32,867 bases of DNA, taken from contig JALHOQ010000007.1 of assembly GCA_022842925.1 (NCBI GenBank), positions 6,253 to 39,119 of the forward strand, written 5' to 3'. The stretch comes from Bdellovibrionales bacterium (GTDB lineage: Bacteria; Bdellovibrionota; Bdellovibrionia; Bdellovibrionales; UBA1609). Positions 8,126 to 16,842 of the stretch are shown here, piece by piece (position 1 is the first letter of the stretch; each line of letters begins with the position of its first letter). The notes beneath the pieces are model-generated. The model had not been told where the DNA came from. It worked only from the letters and a program-made list of their open reading frames with translations, and ran no database searches. A program made the translations under genes and the position numbers.

Positions 8126-8590
8126 CTAGAAGTAACCTTCGTCGTCGTCGCTTCCCACTTCATCGTCCAAGTCATCGGCGTCGTCAAACGGCTCAACTTC
8201 AGTCTCGGCGAGGTTATCGTCTTCCACGGAATCCATATCGTCATCTCCGGCGACGGTTTCGGACATGCTCTCAAAATCCATGGTTTCCTCGGTCTGACCC
8301 ATGGTCGAGCCGAAGGCGCCACCCAAAGCTCCACCCACTGCCCCAGCGCCCAGAGAGGCGGCTGTCGAGGTTTTTGCTTTTTTGGGAGTCGGCGATTTTT
8401 TCGCGGCCTTTTTCGGAGCGGCTTTTTTGGTTGTCAGTTTCTTGCCGGTGACCTTTTTGGCCAACATTTTCTTGCCCGCTTTTTTAGCGGGCTTCGCGAT
8501 TTTCTTCGCGGCCTTTTTTGTGGTCTTTTTCGCGCCTTTTTTGGCGGTTTTCTTCATCGTCTTTTTCGCTTTTTTCTTAGCCTTAGCCAT
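8126..8590 (-). CDS. Histone-H1-like Lys/Ala-rich protein with Gly/Ala segment and acidic C-terminal tail
   Basis: MAKAKKKAKKTMKKTAKKGAKKTTKKAAKKIAKPAKKAGKK...ASLGAGAVGGALGGAFGSTMG...EDDNLAETEVEPFDDADDLDDEVGSDDDEGYF; start taken at in-frame ATG 8590. Confidence 0.8.
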   Translation of the reverse strand: MAKAKKKAKKTMKKTAKKGAKKTTKKAAKKIAKPAKKAGKKMLAKKVTGKKLTTKKAAPKKAAKKSPTPKKAKTSTAASLGAGAVGGALGGAFGSTMGQTEETMDFESMSETVAGDDDMDSVEDDNLAETEVEPFDDADDLDDEVGSDDDEGYF

Positions 8591-8710
8591 TCGAGAAACT
8601 CCCGTTTTTTTATTTCCTGCGATCAAAGTCGCGAGTACCACTCAGTTTTATGCCATTAAATTGTGGAGTGTGAAGGGGAAAGGCCCAATGGCGCATAGCA
8701 TTAGGTGGGG

Positions 8711-8745
8711 AGAAAAAGGAAACCCGGCTGAGAGGAGCCGGGTTT
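8711..8745 (-). terminator. Intrinsic terminator downstream of flagellin
   Basis: AAACCCGGCT-CCTCTC-AGCCGGGTTT followed by CCTTTTTCTCC on the minus strand. Confidence 0.75.
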
Positions 8746-8797
8746 CAGAGTTAATTGAGGCCGAAGGTGAATCCAGCCTCAATCAAAATTTATGCTA

Positions 8798-9631
8798 TTA
8801 ACCGATCAATTTGAGGGCGACCGAGCTCGTCTGATTGGCCTGCGCCAGGGCGGCGGTCGAAGCCTGGAGCATGATCGTATTACGCGTCAGCTCCGAGGAC
8901 GAGTTGGCCATGTCCGTGTCCCGGATACGGCTATTGGCGGCAGCCATATTCTCTTCGAAGACACCGAGGTTTTGCACGGTCGAGAGCAAGCGGTTTTGGA
9001 GGGCACCGAGATTGGCGCGCATTCCGTTCACTTTCTCTTGAGCGGCATCCAGAAGAGACAGGGATTCCTGAGCGCCGAGTTTCTCGTTGTAATCCATTCC
9101 AGAAAGGCCCAGAGCGTCCAAAGTGGCGACGTTCACCGAGGCATCAAAGCTGATGCGATCGTCGAATTCGTCATTGTAGATGCCGACTTGGAAGTCGAAG
9201 GTTGGAGTGGAGCCGTCGAGCAGCTTCGTCTTGCCCCAAGTGGTGGCCGAGGCGATACGTTGCATCTCGTTTTTCAACTGTTGAATTTCTTTGTCTACGA
9301 AACCGCGCTCGAGATTCGACACCGTGTCGGAAGCGGCCTGGATGCCCAGTTCGCGCATACGGACGATGATGTTGCCGATTTCGTTTAATCCACCCTCAGC
9401 GGTTTGCACCATCGAGATACCGTCGTTGGCGTTTCGGTTCGCCTGACGGGTCGAGCGGATTTGCCCCTTCAAATTTTCACTGATCGCGAGACCAGCGGCA
9501 TCGTCAGCGGCTTTGTTGATTCGTGAACCCGAAGCCAGCTTTGACAAGCTGTCTTGGATGTTCATTTGGCTGCCCAACAGATTTCTCTGAGCATTAACGG
9601 CAGCGATGTTTGTACTTACTCGCATTCCCAT
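8798..9631 (-). CDS. fliC: Flagellin
   Basis: MGMRVSTNIAAVNAQRNLLGSQMNIQDSLSKLASGSRINKAADDAAGLAISENLKGQIRSTRQANRNANDGISMVQTAEGGLNEI and C-terminal ANSSSELTRNTIMLQASTAALAQANQ, classic D0/D1. Confidence 0.97.
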   Translation of the reverse strand: MGMRVSTNIAAVNAQRNLLGSQMNIQDSLSKLASGSRINKAADDAAGLAISENLKGQIRSTRQANRNANDGISMVQTAEGGLNEIGNIIVRMRELGIQAASDTVSNLERGFVDKEIQQLKNEMQRIASATTWGKTKLLDGSTPTFDFQVGIYNDEFDDRISFDASVNVATLDALGLSGMDYNEKLGAQESLSLLDAAQEKVNGMRANLGALQNRLLSTVQNLGVFEENMAAANSRIRDTDMANSSSELTRNTIMLQASTAALAQANQTSSVALKLIG

Positions 9632-9636
9632 TGTAG

Positions 9637-9657
9637 TTATCCTCCATTAAATTTCAT
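9637..9657 (-). CDS. Putative leader peptide (uORF) MKFNGG upstream of flagellin
   Basis: Minus strand AAGGAGGT-AATTCGAA-ATG AAA TTT AAT GGA GGA TAA; stop is 5 nt before the flagellin ATG; the GGAGG in its last sense codons is the flagellin Shine-Dalgarno. Confidence 0.5.
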   Translation of the reverse strand: MKFNGG

Positions 9658-9705
9658 TTCGAATTACCTCCTTGTGTTTTTTCCCCGCGCAGTTATTTGC
9701 TTGAG

Positions 9706-9732
9706 GGTCCGGCATCCAGGCCGATTTTTTTA
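9706..9732 (-). promoter_or_regulatory. Putative sigma28 (FliA) promoter for flagellin
   Basis: Minus strand TAAAAAAA-N11-GCCGGACC, matching the TAAA-(N15)-GCCG core layout of flagellar sigma28 promoters; the second half of the -10 is degenerate. Confidence 0.45.
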
Positions 9733-10060
9733 AGGGTACGTATAAAACTTACCTCTCACTCAGTTTTCCATGTACGACAAGTTCGTCGTCCTTGATCCTC
9801 CCTTTCATTCGAAGTGCTAGAGGTACCATGCTCTCTAGTCCGTTGTTGCATTCAGCTTTTTCCATCGTGAAGACAGGAACTGAATGTGTACTCCTGTTCT
9901 CACTCACGCATAACAGTTCGGGATCGGCATCGGATTCTTGACGGGGTTAAGGTCTAAATTGGACTTTGCTCGTGCAAGATTGGCCCTTAGGTGGAGTGCT
10001 CTTCGTCGAGAAAGGGATGAAGGTACTAGGGAGGTAAGTCGGGTCTGTTTAGCCGTTGAG

Positions 10061-10990
10061 CTAGGTTTTCGCAGTGAAAAACTCGACGATCTTCTGGCGC
10101 ACCCACTCGGGCTCGTCTTCTTGTAAATGGTGCCCTCCGCCCTCATGAACATGGCTGTCCGAGGCTTGTAGAGCGGATTCCAGCTCGGCGATTACCTTTT
10201 TTGACACCAGTCTGTCGTGCGAACCCCACAGTAGGAGCACTTTAGTTTGGATGTGCTTGAGGTCGTGCGGCAGCCGTGGGTCGCGGATCGCCTCTGTGGC
10301 GCGCATGAAGGAGCGGACGGCGTCGGGCTGGCGGCCGTAGGTGCGGAAAGTCTCTTCGATCCGGACCTGGTCGACTCGATCTTTGCGCGAGACCGTGCGA
10401 CGGTGGGCCCAACGGATTGCGGTGCGGGTCAGGACCAAAGACGCCGCGCCGGATAGCCAAAGCCACTTCTGCAGATTGAAGGGTACGAGCCGTGGGCTTG
10501 TCGCGGGAGCGATCACTCCGACGCCCAGCACGCGTGATGGAAACGTGCGCGCCAGCCAAAGGGCGATGTTGCCGCCCATGGAGTTGCCGACCACGTAAGT
10601 CTGCCGGATGTTCATCTTGTCCAGGAACTCTTCCAGCCTTTCGCACTGGTCGTCGAGGCCGTAGGACGCGGATTTAGGTTTGGAGCTGCCGCCGAAACCG
10701 GGGAGATCCAGCGCCGTCACTTTAAAATTCTCAGCGAGCAGGGGAATCAGCCAACGCCAACAATATAGGTTGGCGCCAATTCCGTGCAGCAGGAGGAGAT
10801 GGGGGCCGCGGCCCGATTGGTGGTAGCGGATCAACCAGTCGCCGACCTGCGCGGAATCCGTGGTCAGTTCAAACGGCTTCAGCCGCCGCCGCGTCCACCA
10901 TCCCGCGAAAAGAGCGACGGCGAGAGTCAGAATGAAAAGTATCAGAATGATATGAACAAAGCTCGGTTCAAGAAACATTCCATCAATCAA
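10061..10990 (-). CDS. Alpha/beta hydrolase with N-terminal membrane anchor
   Basis: LLLLHGIGANLYCWRWLIPLL, VVGNSMGGNIALW nucleophile elbow (GNSMG), LLLWGSHDRLV, GGGHHLQEDEP. Confidence 0.9.
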   Translation of the reverse strand: MIDGMFLEPSFVHIILILFILTLAVALFAGWWTRRRLKPFELTTDSAQVGDWLIRYHQSGRGPHLLLLHGIGANLYCWRWLIPLLAENFKVTALDLPGFGGSSKPKSASYGLDDQCERLEEFLDKMNIRQTYVVGNSMGGNIALWLARTFPSRVLGVGVIAPATSPRLVPFNLQKWLWLSGAASLVLTRTAIRWAHRRTVSRKDRVDQVRIEETFRTYGRQPDAVRSFMRATEAIRDPRLPHDLKHIQTKVLLLWGSHDRLVSKKVIAELESALQASDSHVHEGGGHHLQEDEPEWVRQKIVEFFTAKT

Positions 10991-11072
10991 GCCGCCATTT
11001 TGCCGAAGTGGTCAACAGGACATTGTCTTAAATTGAGCACATAGGACGTTTACCTATTTGCGGTAGAGTCAC

Positions 11073-11102
11073 AAGGGAACTTGGCCCACGCCAAGTTCCC
11101 TT
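11073..11102 (-). terminator. Strong hairpin downstream of 11111..11443; possible terminator
   Basis: AAGGGAACTTGGC-CCAC-GCCAAGTTCCCTT, 13-bp perfect stem; only a weak T tract. Confidence 0.45.
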
Positions 11103-11110
11103 TGACCATT

Positions 11111-11443
11111 TTAGATCGGGGCTGTCTCCTCCCATGTTTGCTGCTCGTAGGGACCCATCATAAACTCGGCCCGCCAAATCCCATCGTGTTTGGCCAGAGT
11201 CATTAAGAAAATATCTCGTCGGCGTAGACAGAGCTTCACGTCCTGGGGGATGTGCACGGGCCGAAATATTTCATCGTTAAATAGATGAACCAATGTTATC
11301 GCATCGCGACCGATCGCCCCGACTTCGAACATTTCGGTCACTCGCTCAGTGCCGTCGGACTCGTCGATGTCGACTTCGCCAAAATGTTTGAAGACGCTGA
11401 TTTCTAGAGCCTCAAGCCGACTCTCATTGCTAATAAAATGCAT
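11111..11443 (-). CDS. Hypothetical protein
   Basis: In-frame ATG at 11443 (MHFISNESRLEALEISVFKHFGEVDIDESDGT...) preceded by CAGGAGGTCCAT, a good Shine-Dalgarno; the ORF-track start is longer. Confidence 0.6.
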   Translation of the reverse strand: MHFISNESRLEALEISVFKHFGEVDIDESDGTERVTEMFEVGAIGRDAITLVHLFNDEIFRPVHIPQDVKLCLRRRDIFLMTLAKHDGIWRAEFMMGPYEQQTWEETAPI

Positions 11444-11570
11444 ATGGACCTCCTGGCGGAAGACCAATGCAAAGGTGGGCCAGTGAGTGAGCTGAAACGG
11501 GGCTACAATCGGTGATTTTTTAATCCGAAGATCGGACGACGGCGCGAATGATCCGTCCATTCCCTTTTAT

Positions 11571-11765
11571 CTAATCAATTTCCGAAAACCGGCAGAAGGC
11601 CACTCGCCCCAAAAGCTCATAGCTCTTCAATTGAACTTCGCGCAGGTGTTTGGAGGCGTCATAGCCGATCGTGCAAGTCTGCGTTCCGGGCGCGAAATGC
11701 GAGCATTGCTCGCAGGCATATATAATATCCAACTCCCTGAAATCCTTAGGATGAATAGGATCCAT
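11571..11765 (-). CDS. Small Cys-containing hypothetical protein
   Basis: MDPIHPKDFRELDIIYACEQCSHFAPGTQTCTIGYDASKHLREVQLKSYELLGRVAFCRFSEID; CxxC...C...C pattern; start at in-frame ATG 11765. Confidence 0.55.
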   Translation of the reverse strand: MDPIHPKDFRELDIIYACEQCSHFAPGTQTCTIGYDASKHLREVQLKSYELLGRVAFCRFSEID

Positions 11766-11863
11766 TATGACGCTTCGGCGCACGAGGGGTTTGGTTGGCT
11801 GTCGCATTGACTTTCCCATAAAGGGCCTCAGATTTAATTCAGCTCCAACTGAGGTCAAGACAT

Positions 11864-14437
11864 ATGAGTGAAATCGATAAAATGACGCTAAAAAGTCAGG
11901 AAGCCATGCAAGCCGCGGCCGCCCTGGCGGAAAAACATAACAATTCGGCGGTGGAATCCGAGCACCTGATCGCCGAGATCCTTCGCCAAGCCGACGGAAT
12001 CGTGCCCCGGGTTTTGGACCGCATGCATATCCCCGTAAACCCGATCGTGCAGGACCTCGAACGGCGACTGCAAACTCTGCCTACCATAACGGGCAGTGGA
12101 GTTCGCCTGGTGCCGAGTGCAGGTTTACAAAAGCTCTTCCAAGACAGCGAAAGGGTTGCACGCGCTTTTGGTGACAGCTTTATTTCAACCGAGCACTTCC
12201 TGATAGCCGCCCTAAAAGGGGGAGCGCCGGAGATCCAGAAGATTTTTGAGAAAGCCCGGGTGAGCTTAAACTCATTTCAAACGGCCCTGCAGGAGATCCG
12301 CGGGAATAGCAAAGTCACCGACGACAATCCCGAAAACAAATTCGATGTTCTTAAAAAATATGCCCGCGATCTGACCGAACTCGCCGAGCAGGGAAAACTG
12401 GATCCCGTGGTCGGTCGTGAGGAAGAAATTCGCCGTGTGATTCAGGTCCTCAGCCGACGCACAAAGAACAATCCGGTCCTGATTGGGGAGCCCGGAGTTG
12501 GCAAAACCGCGATCGTGGAAGGTCTTGCCGTTCGCATCACCAATCGTGACGTGCCGGAGATTCTGCTCGGAAAAAAACTGATGGCGCTCGATCTGGGCTC
12601 CATGGTGGCCGGTTCCAAGTATCGCGGTGAGTTTGAAGATCGCCTAAAGGCTGTGATCAAAGAGGTCACGTCGAGCAATGGCGAAATCATTCTCTTTATC
12701 GACGAAATTCACACGCTAGTCGGCGCAGGTAAAACCGATGGCGCTATGGACGCGGGGCAAATTCTAAAACCCGCGCTTGCGCGAGGCGAACTGCGCTGTA
12801 TCGGCGCCACCACTCTCGACGAGTACCGCGAATATATCGAGAAGGACAAAGCCCTTGAGCGCCGCTTTCAAACCACACTGGTGGGCGAACCCAGTATCAA
12901 TGATGCCATCACCATTATGCGCGGTCTCAAAGAAAAATACGAAGTCCACCATGGCGTGCGCATCACGGACGCTGCCCTGGTTTCGGCGGTCAAACTTTCA
13001 CACCGCTACATCACCAACCGTTTTCTTCCCGATAAGGCCATTGATCTGATGGACGAAGCCGCGTCGAGATTGAGCATCGAGGCGAATAGCGTGCCCACGG
13101 TGATCGACGAAATCCAGCGCAAGGTCATGCAATTGCAAATCGAACGTGAAGCTCTACTAAAGGAAAAAGACCAGCATGCGCGCGAGCGACTCGCTCAAGT
13201 CGAAAAGGAAATCGACGATCTCGAAGGCAAGGGCAAGATTTTGCGCAAGCAGTGGGACGAAGAGAAGGGCGAGATCACGCAGCTCAAGCAGACCAAGCAG
13301 TCTCTCGAGAGCATGAAGGTGGAAATCGAGCGGGCCGAGCGCGAGGGCAACCTCGGTAAAGCGGCCGAGCTCAAATACGGAAAACTGCCGGAAACAGAGA
13401 AACGCCTGAGCACGCTTGAAGAGACCGTGCAAAAGCGCAAGAACCGGATGCTCAAAGAGGAAGTCGGTCCCGAAGAGATCGGCGAAGTTGTGGCCAAGTG
13501 GACCGGAATTCCGGTTCAGAAAATGCTCGAGAGCGAAACAGAGAAACTGCTCCGGCTCGAAGAACATCTGCGCCGCCGCGTAAAGGGGCAGTCGCACGCA
13601 CTCGAAGCCGTGTCCGACGCGATTCGCCGCGCACGCGCCGAGATTGCGGACCCCAATCGCCCCATAGGCAGCTTTATTTTCTTAGGTCCGACCGGAGTCG
13701 GCAAAACCGAAACCGCGAAGGCACTGGCGGAATTCCTGTTCGACACCGAGGAAGCCGTGCTCCGCATTGATATGAGCGAGTACATGGAGAAGCACTCCGT
13801 GAGCCGCTTGATTGGCGCGCCTCCCGGCTACGTGGGTTACGAGGAGGGCGGCCAGCTGACCGAACGCGTCCGCCGCCGGCCCTATAGCGTGGTGTTGCTC
13901 GATGAAATCGAGAAGGCCCATCCGGAAGTGTTCAACGTTCTATTGCAAGTTCTCGACGACGGTCGCCTGACCGACGGTCAGGGCCGTACCGTGGATTTTA
14001 AAAACTCGATTCTGATCATGACTTCGAACGTGGGTTCGCAAGCCATCATCGACGAGAAGATGTCGAAGATTCAGAAGGAAACGGCCGTAATGGACGCGCT
14101 TCGTTCGCACTTCCGCCCCGAGTTCCTGAATCGCATCGACGAGACCGTGATCTTCGATCCCTTAACCGAGGAGCAGCTACAGGATATCGTGCAGGTGCAA
14201 ATCGCGGCCGTAGAGCGGCGTCTGGCTGAGAAACGGATCAAACTCGATATTGCGAAAACCGCGGTCAAGTGGCTCGGTCATAAGGGCTTTGATCCGATTT
14301 ACGGTGCCCGGCCCCTAAAACGCGTGATCCAGCAGGAGTTACTCAATCCGCTGGCTAAGAAGATTCTGGATCACACGGTCAAACCCGGAGATACGGTTAA
14401 AGTTTCGCTCAAAGGCGAGAAGTTGGAGTTCGCCTAA
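11864..14437 (+). CDS. clpB: ATP-dependent chaperone ClpB (Hsp104/ClpB-type AAA+ disaggregase)
   Basis: Two AAA+ domains ([35 protein letters not shown]), coiled-coil middle domain, [42 protein letters not shown]. Confidence 0.96.
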   Translation: MSEIDKMTLKSQEAMQAAAALAEKHNNSAVESEHLIAEILRQADGIVPRVLDRMHIPVNPIVQDLERRLQTLPTITGSGVRLVPSAGLQKLFQDSERVARAFGDSFISTEHFLIAALKGGAPEIQKIFEKARVSLNSFQTALQEIRGNSKVTDDNPENKFDVLKKYARDLTELAEQGKLDPVVGREEEIRRVIQVLSRRTKNNPVLIGEPGVGKTAIVEGLAVRITNRDVPEILLGKKLMALDLGSMVAGSKYRGEFEDRLKAVIKEVTSSNGEIILFIDEIHTLVGAGKTDGAMDAGQILKPALARGELRCIGATTLDEYREYIEKDKALERRFQTTLVGEPSINDAITIMRGLKEKYEVHHGVRITDAALVSAVKLSHRYITNRFLPDKAIDLMDEAASRLSIEANSVPTVIDEIQRKVMQLQIEREALLKEKDQHARERLAQVEKEIDDLEGKGKILRKQWDEEKGEITQLKQTKQSLESMKVEIERAEREGNLGKAAELKYGKLPETEKRLSTLEETVQKRKNRMLKEEVGPEEIGEVVAKWTGIPVQKMLESETEKLLRLEEHLRRRVKGQSHALEAVSDAIRRARAEIADPNRPIGSFIFLGPTGVGKTETAKALAEFLFDTEEAVLRIDMSEYMEKHSVSRLIGAPPGYVGYEEGGQLTERVRRRPYSVVLLDEIEKAHPEVFNVLLQVLDDGRLTDGQGRTVDFKNSILIMTSNVGSQAIIDEKMSKIQKETAVMDALRSHFRPEFLNRIDETVIFDPLTEEQLQDIVQVQIAAVERRLAEKRIKLDIAKTAVKWLGHKGFDPIYGARPLKRVIQQELLNPLAKKILDHTVKPGDTVKVSLKGEKLEFA

Positions 14438-14578
14438 AGCCTCAATTCAAACCCCGTTTAAAGCGGCCCTGATCGCCAAAAAAAAGGGGCCGCTAATGGC
14501 AAGAATTCTCTTTGATAACCCTTACTTGACGCACACGAATACTGCGGATAGCGTGCCGCTAATCTCGCAAAGGGTTGT

Positions 14579-15175
14579 ATGTTTTCCGGAATCGTTGAAG
14601 CTCACAGTTCCATCATGGATGTACAGGCGCGCCCTGGCCTGATGACTCTCACTGTAAAAAAGCCAATAGAATTCAACGATTTAAAGGTCGGCGACAGCAT
14701 CGCGGTGGATGGCGTGTGCCTCACCGTGGAGGCGTACGATAGCGCCTCAATGACCTTTTCACTCGGGCCTGAGACTTTGCGAATAACCGGCTGGACTCCG
14801 GAAGGGGTCTTAAATCGGGTTGTGAATCTCGAGCGTTCACTTCGCTTGATGGACCGTATTCATGGTCATCTCGTGACCGGCCATGTGGACATGAGTGCAC
14901 GTGTGGTCGTGGCGGAGAAGCAAGGAGAAAGCTTGAAGCTCGCGATCGAAATTCCCGAGGAATTCCGCCCCTATTTTTGGGCCAAGGGCAGCGTCGCCGT
15001 GAATGGCGTTAGCCTCACGATTAACCAAGTGACCGCCGACTTTTTTACGGTCGGATTAATTCCGGAGACATTAAAGCGCACGAATCTAAGCCAGTTGAAA
15101 GCGGGTGAACGGGTGAATCTGGAAATCGACAATATGGCGCGCGCTTTTGTGCGGCAGATGGAGCTCGAAGCATGA
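14579..15175 (+). CDS. ribE: Riboflavin synthase alpha subunit
   Basis: MFSGIVEAHSSI, GDSIAVDGVCLTVE, HGHLVTGHVDM, GSVAVNGVSLTIN: duplicated lumazine-binding domains. Confidence 0.95.
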   Translation: MFSGIVEAHSSIMDVQARPGLMTLTVKKPIEFNDLKVGDSIAVDGVCLTVEAYDSASMTFSLGPETLRITGWTPEGVLNRVVNLERSLRLMDRIHGHLVTGHVDMSARVVVAEKQGESLKLAIEIPEEFRPYFWAKGSVAVNGVSLTINQVTADFFTVGLIPETLKRTNLSQLKAGERVNLEIDNMARAFVRQMELEA

Positions 15176-16371
15176 GTCTCAACTCCATTCCCGAAATTTT
15201 AGACGATATCAAATCCGGCAGAGCTGTGATCCTGGTCGATGACGAGGATCGCGAGAACGAAGGCGACTTGATCGTCGCCGCCGATTACATCACGCCGCAA
15301 ATGGTGAACTTTATGGCGCTGGAGGCGCGCGGGTTGATCTGTCTTTCGCTGACGAGCGATCAGATTTCCCGGCTGGGTTTACCGCTGATGACCAAAGACG
15401 AAGGCAACCGGGCTCCGCATCGTACGGCCTTCACGGTCAGTATCGAGGCGGCCAAAGGAGTGTCGACTGGAATCAGCGCCGCGGATCGCGCGCTGACGAT
15501 CAAGGTCGCGGCCAATCCTGCCGCCACGCCTGACGACATTATAGTTCCCGGTCATGTGTTTCCCATTCGCGCGCAAGAAGGGGGCGTGCTTAAGCGGGCC
15601 GGTCATACCGAGGCCAGCGTGGATTTAGCTCGCATGGCGGGACTTAATCCCGCGGCCGTAATCTGCGAGATTATGAATCCCGACGGGACCATGGCCCGTA
15701 TGCCCGAACTTCTTGAGTTCGCGCGCAAGCACGGAATTAAAATCGGCACGATCGAATCTTTGATCCGCTACCGTATTCAAAACGAATCCTTCCTGGTCGA
15801 GCGGGCTCAGGCTCAGCTTCCGTGTCGCTTCGGTGACGGTTTTCGCATTCACATTTTTGAAAACCTTCTCGATGGGCGCGAGCATGTGGCTTTGGTGAAG
15901 GGCAACATCGACTCCGATAAACCGGTTTTGGTGCGAGTGCACTCCGAGTGCTTGATGGGCGATGTCTTTCGTAGTCTGCGCACGCGCTCGGGCGATTATC
16001 TCGAAGCTTCTATGCGGCAGATCTCGGACGAGGGTGCCGGTGTGATTGTGTACTTGCGAATGGAAGACATGGGCCAGCGTTTGCGCCAGCGAGTGATGAG
16101 TTATCATCAAATCGATCAGGGTGAAACGGTCACGGAAGAGGGAAAAAAGATCTTCCGGTCTGATGATCGGGATTACGGTGTCGGCGCCCAGATTTTGCGG
16201 GCGCTTGGCATTCGCCGCCTGCGGCTGATCACCAACAATCACGCCAAGCGCGTGGGCTTAAGAGGCTACGGACTTGAAATCATCGAAGAGGTGGCTCTCC
16301 CGATTGACACCGAACCCCTTTTGCAAAACGTGCATCCCCTGATCAACGGGATGCCCCTAGACTTGGAGTAA
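15172..16371 (+). CDS. ribB: 3,4-dihydroxy-2-butanone-4-phosphate synthase fused to a degenerate GTP cyclohydrolase II-like domain (RibBX-like)
   Basis: N-terminal VILVDDEDRENEGDLIVAADYITPQ...HRTAFTVSIEA...RAGHTEASVDLARMAGL (RibB); C-terminal RVHSECLMGDVFRSLRTRSGDYLEA aligns with the GCH II zinc motif but with T and S at the second and third Cys positions. Confidence 0.88.
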   Translation: MSLNSIPEILDDIKSGRAVILVDDEDRENEGDLIVAADYITPQMVNFMALEARGLICLSLTSDQISRLGLPLMTKDEGNRAPHRTAFTVSIEAAKGVSTGISAADRALTIKVAANPAATPDDIIVPGHVFPIRAQEGGVLKRAGHTEASVDLARMAGLNPAAVICEIMNPDGTMARMPELLEFARKHGIKIGTIESLIRYRIQNESFLVERAQAQLPCRFGDGFRIHIFENLLDGREHVALVKGNIDSDKPVLVRVHSECLMGDVFRSLRTRSGDYLEASMRQISDEGAGVIVYLRMEDMGQRLRQRVMSYHQIDQGETVTEEGKKIFRSDDRDYGVGAQILRALGIRRLRLITNNHAKRVGLRGYGLEIIEEVALPIDTEPLLQNVHPLINGMPLDLE

Positions 16372-16374
16372 AAC

Positions 16375-16842
16375 ATGGTTCGCCAAGGCACTCTGGAAGT
16401 GAAAGAACGCTGGAAAATCGGCATTGTGACATCTCGCTTCAACTCCGCCATTACCGAGGCTCTCGAGTCCGGCTGTTATCAGCGGCTACAAGAGATGGGT
16501 GTGAAGGAAGAGCGAATTCAGCGGATTCGCGTCCCAGGAGCCGTGGAAATCCCCCTTGCTGCGTTAAAACTTCTGGAGCGAGACTGTGACGCAGTTGTGG
16601 CCCTGGGCGCGGTGATTCGCGGCGAGACCAGCCACTACGACTATGTGTGCAACTCGGTGGAGCGTGGCTGTAGCGAAGTGATGCTGCAAACCAAAAAACC
16701 TGTGGTCTTCGGCGTTTTGACCACTGAGAATGAAGAGCAGGCGGAGGCCCGCGTAGGCGGAGCCCATGGCCATAAGGGGAGAGATGCCGCCGAGGTCGCA
16801 GTCGAGATGCTGAGCCTGGCGGATATGATCGACAATGGTTGA
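16375..16842 (+). CDS. ribH: 6,7-dimethyl-8-ribityllumazine synthase
   Basis: [67 protein letters not shown]. Confidence 0.95.
   Translation: MVRQGTLEVKERWKIGIVTSRFNSAITEALESGCYQRLQEMGVKEERIQRIRVPGAVEIPLAALKLLERDCDAVVALGAVIRGETSHYDYVCNSVERGCSEVMLQTKKPVVFGVLTTENEEQAEARVGGAHGHKGRDAAEVAVEMLSLADMIDNG

Noticed and set aside
8056-8334. Minus-strand 92-aa ORF
   Set aside because: Alternate frame of the histone-H1-like gene and its terminator; low-complexity artefact.
8301-8801. Plus-strand 166-aa ORF, Phe/Ala-rich
   Set aside because: Antisense of the Lys-rich repeat region (AAG/AAA codons read as CTT/TTT); not a membrane protein.
8792-9388. Plus-strand 198-aa ORF
   Set aside because: Antisense to flagellin, whose protein identity is unambiguous.
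9904-10152. Short ORFs on both strands between flagellin and hydrolase
   Set aside because: Compositionally Arg/Ser/Leu-rich, overlap the hydrolase 3' end, no SD; most likely chance.
14518-14576. AACCCTT...AAGGGTT pairing that could mask the ribE SD
   Set aside because: A plausible -35 (TTGACG) lies after the left arm, so the left arm may not be transcribed; too short and distant to support.
14438-14578. FMN riboswitch in front of ribE
   Set aside because: The ~140-nt leader lacks recognisable RFN-element conserved blocks; an AGCGGCCC/GGGCCGCT hairpin with an A8 loop is present but is neither an RFN element nor a T-tract terminator.
15625-16242. Minus-strand 205-aa ORF
   Set aside because: Antisense shadow of the ribB(X) gene; no recognisable domain or signal.
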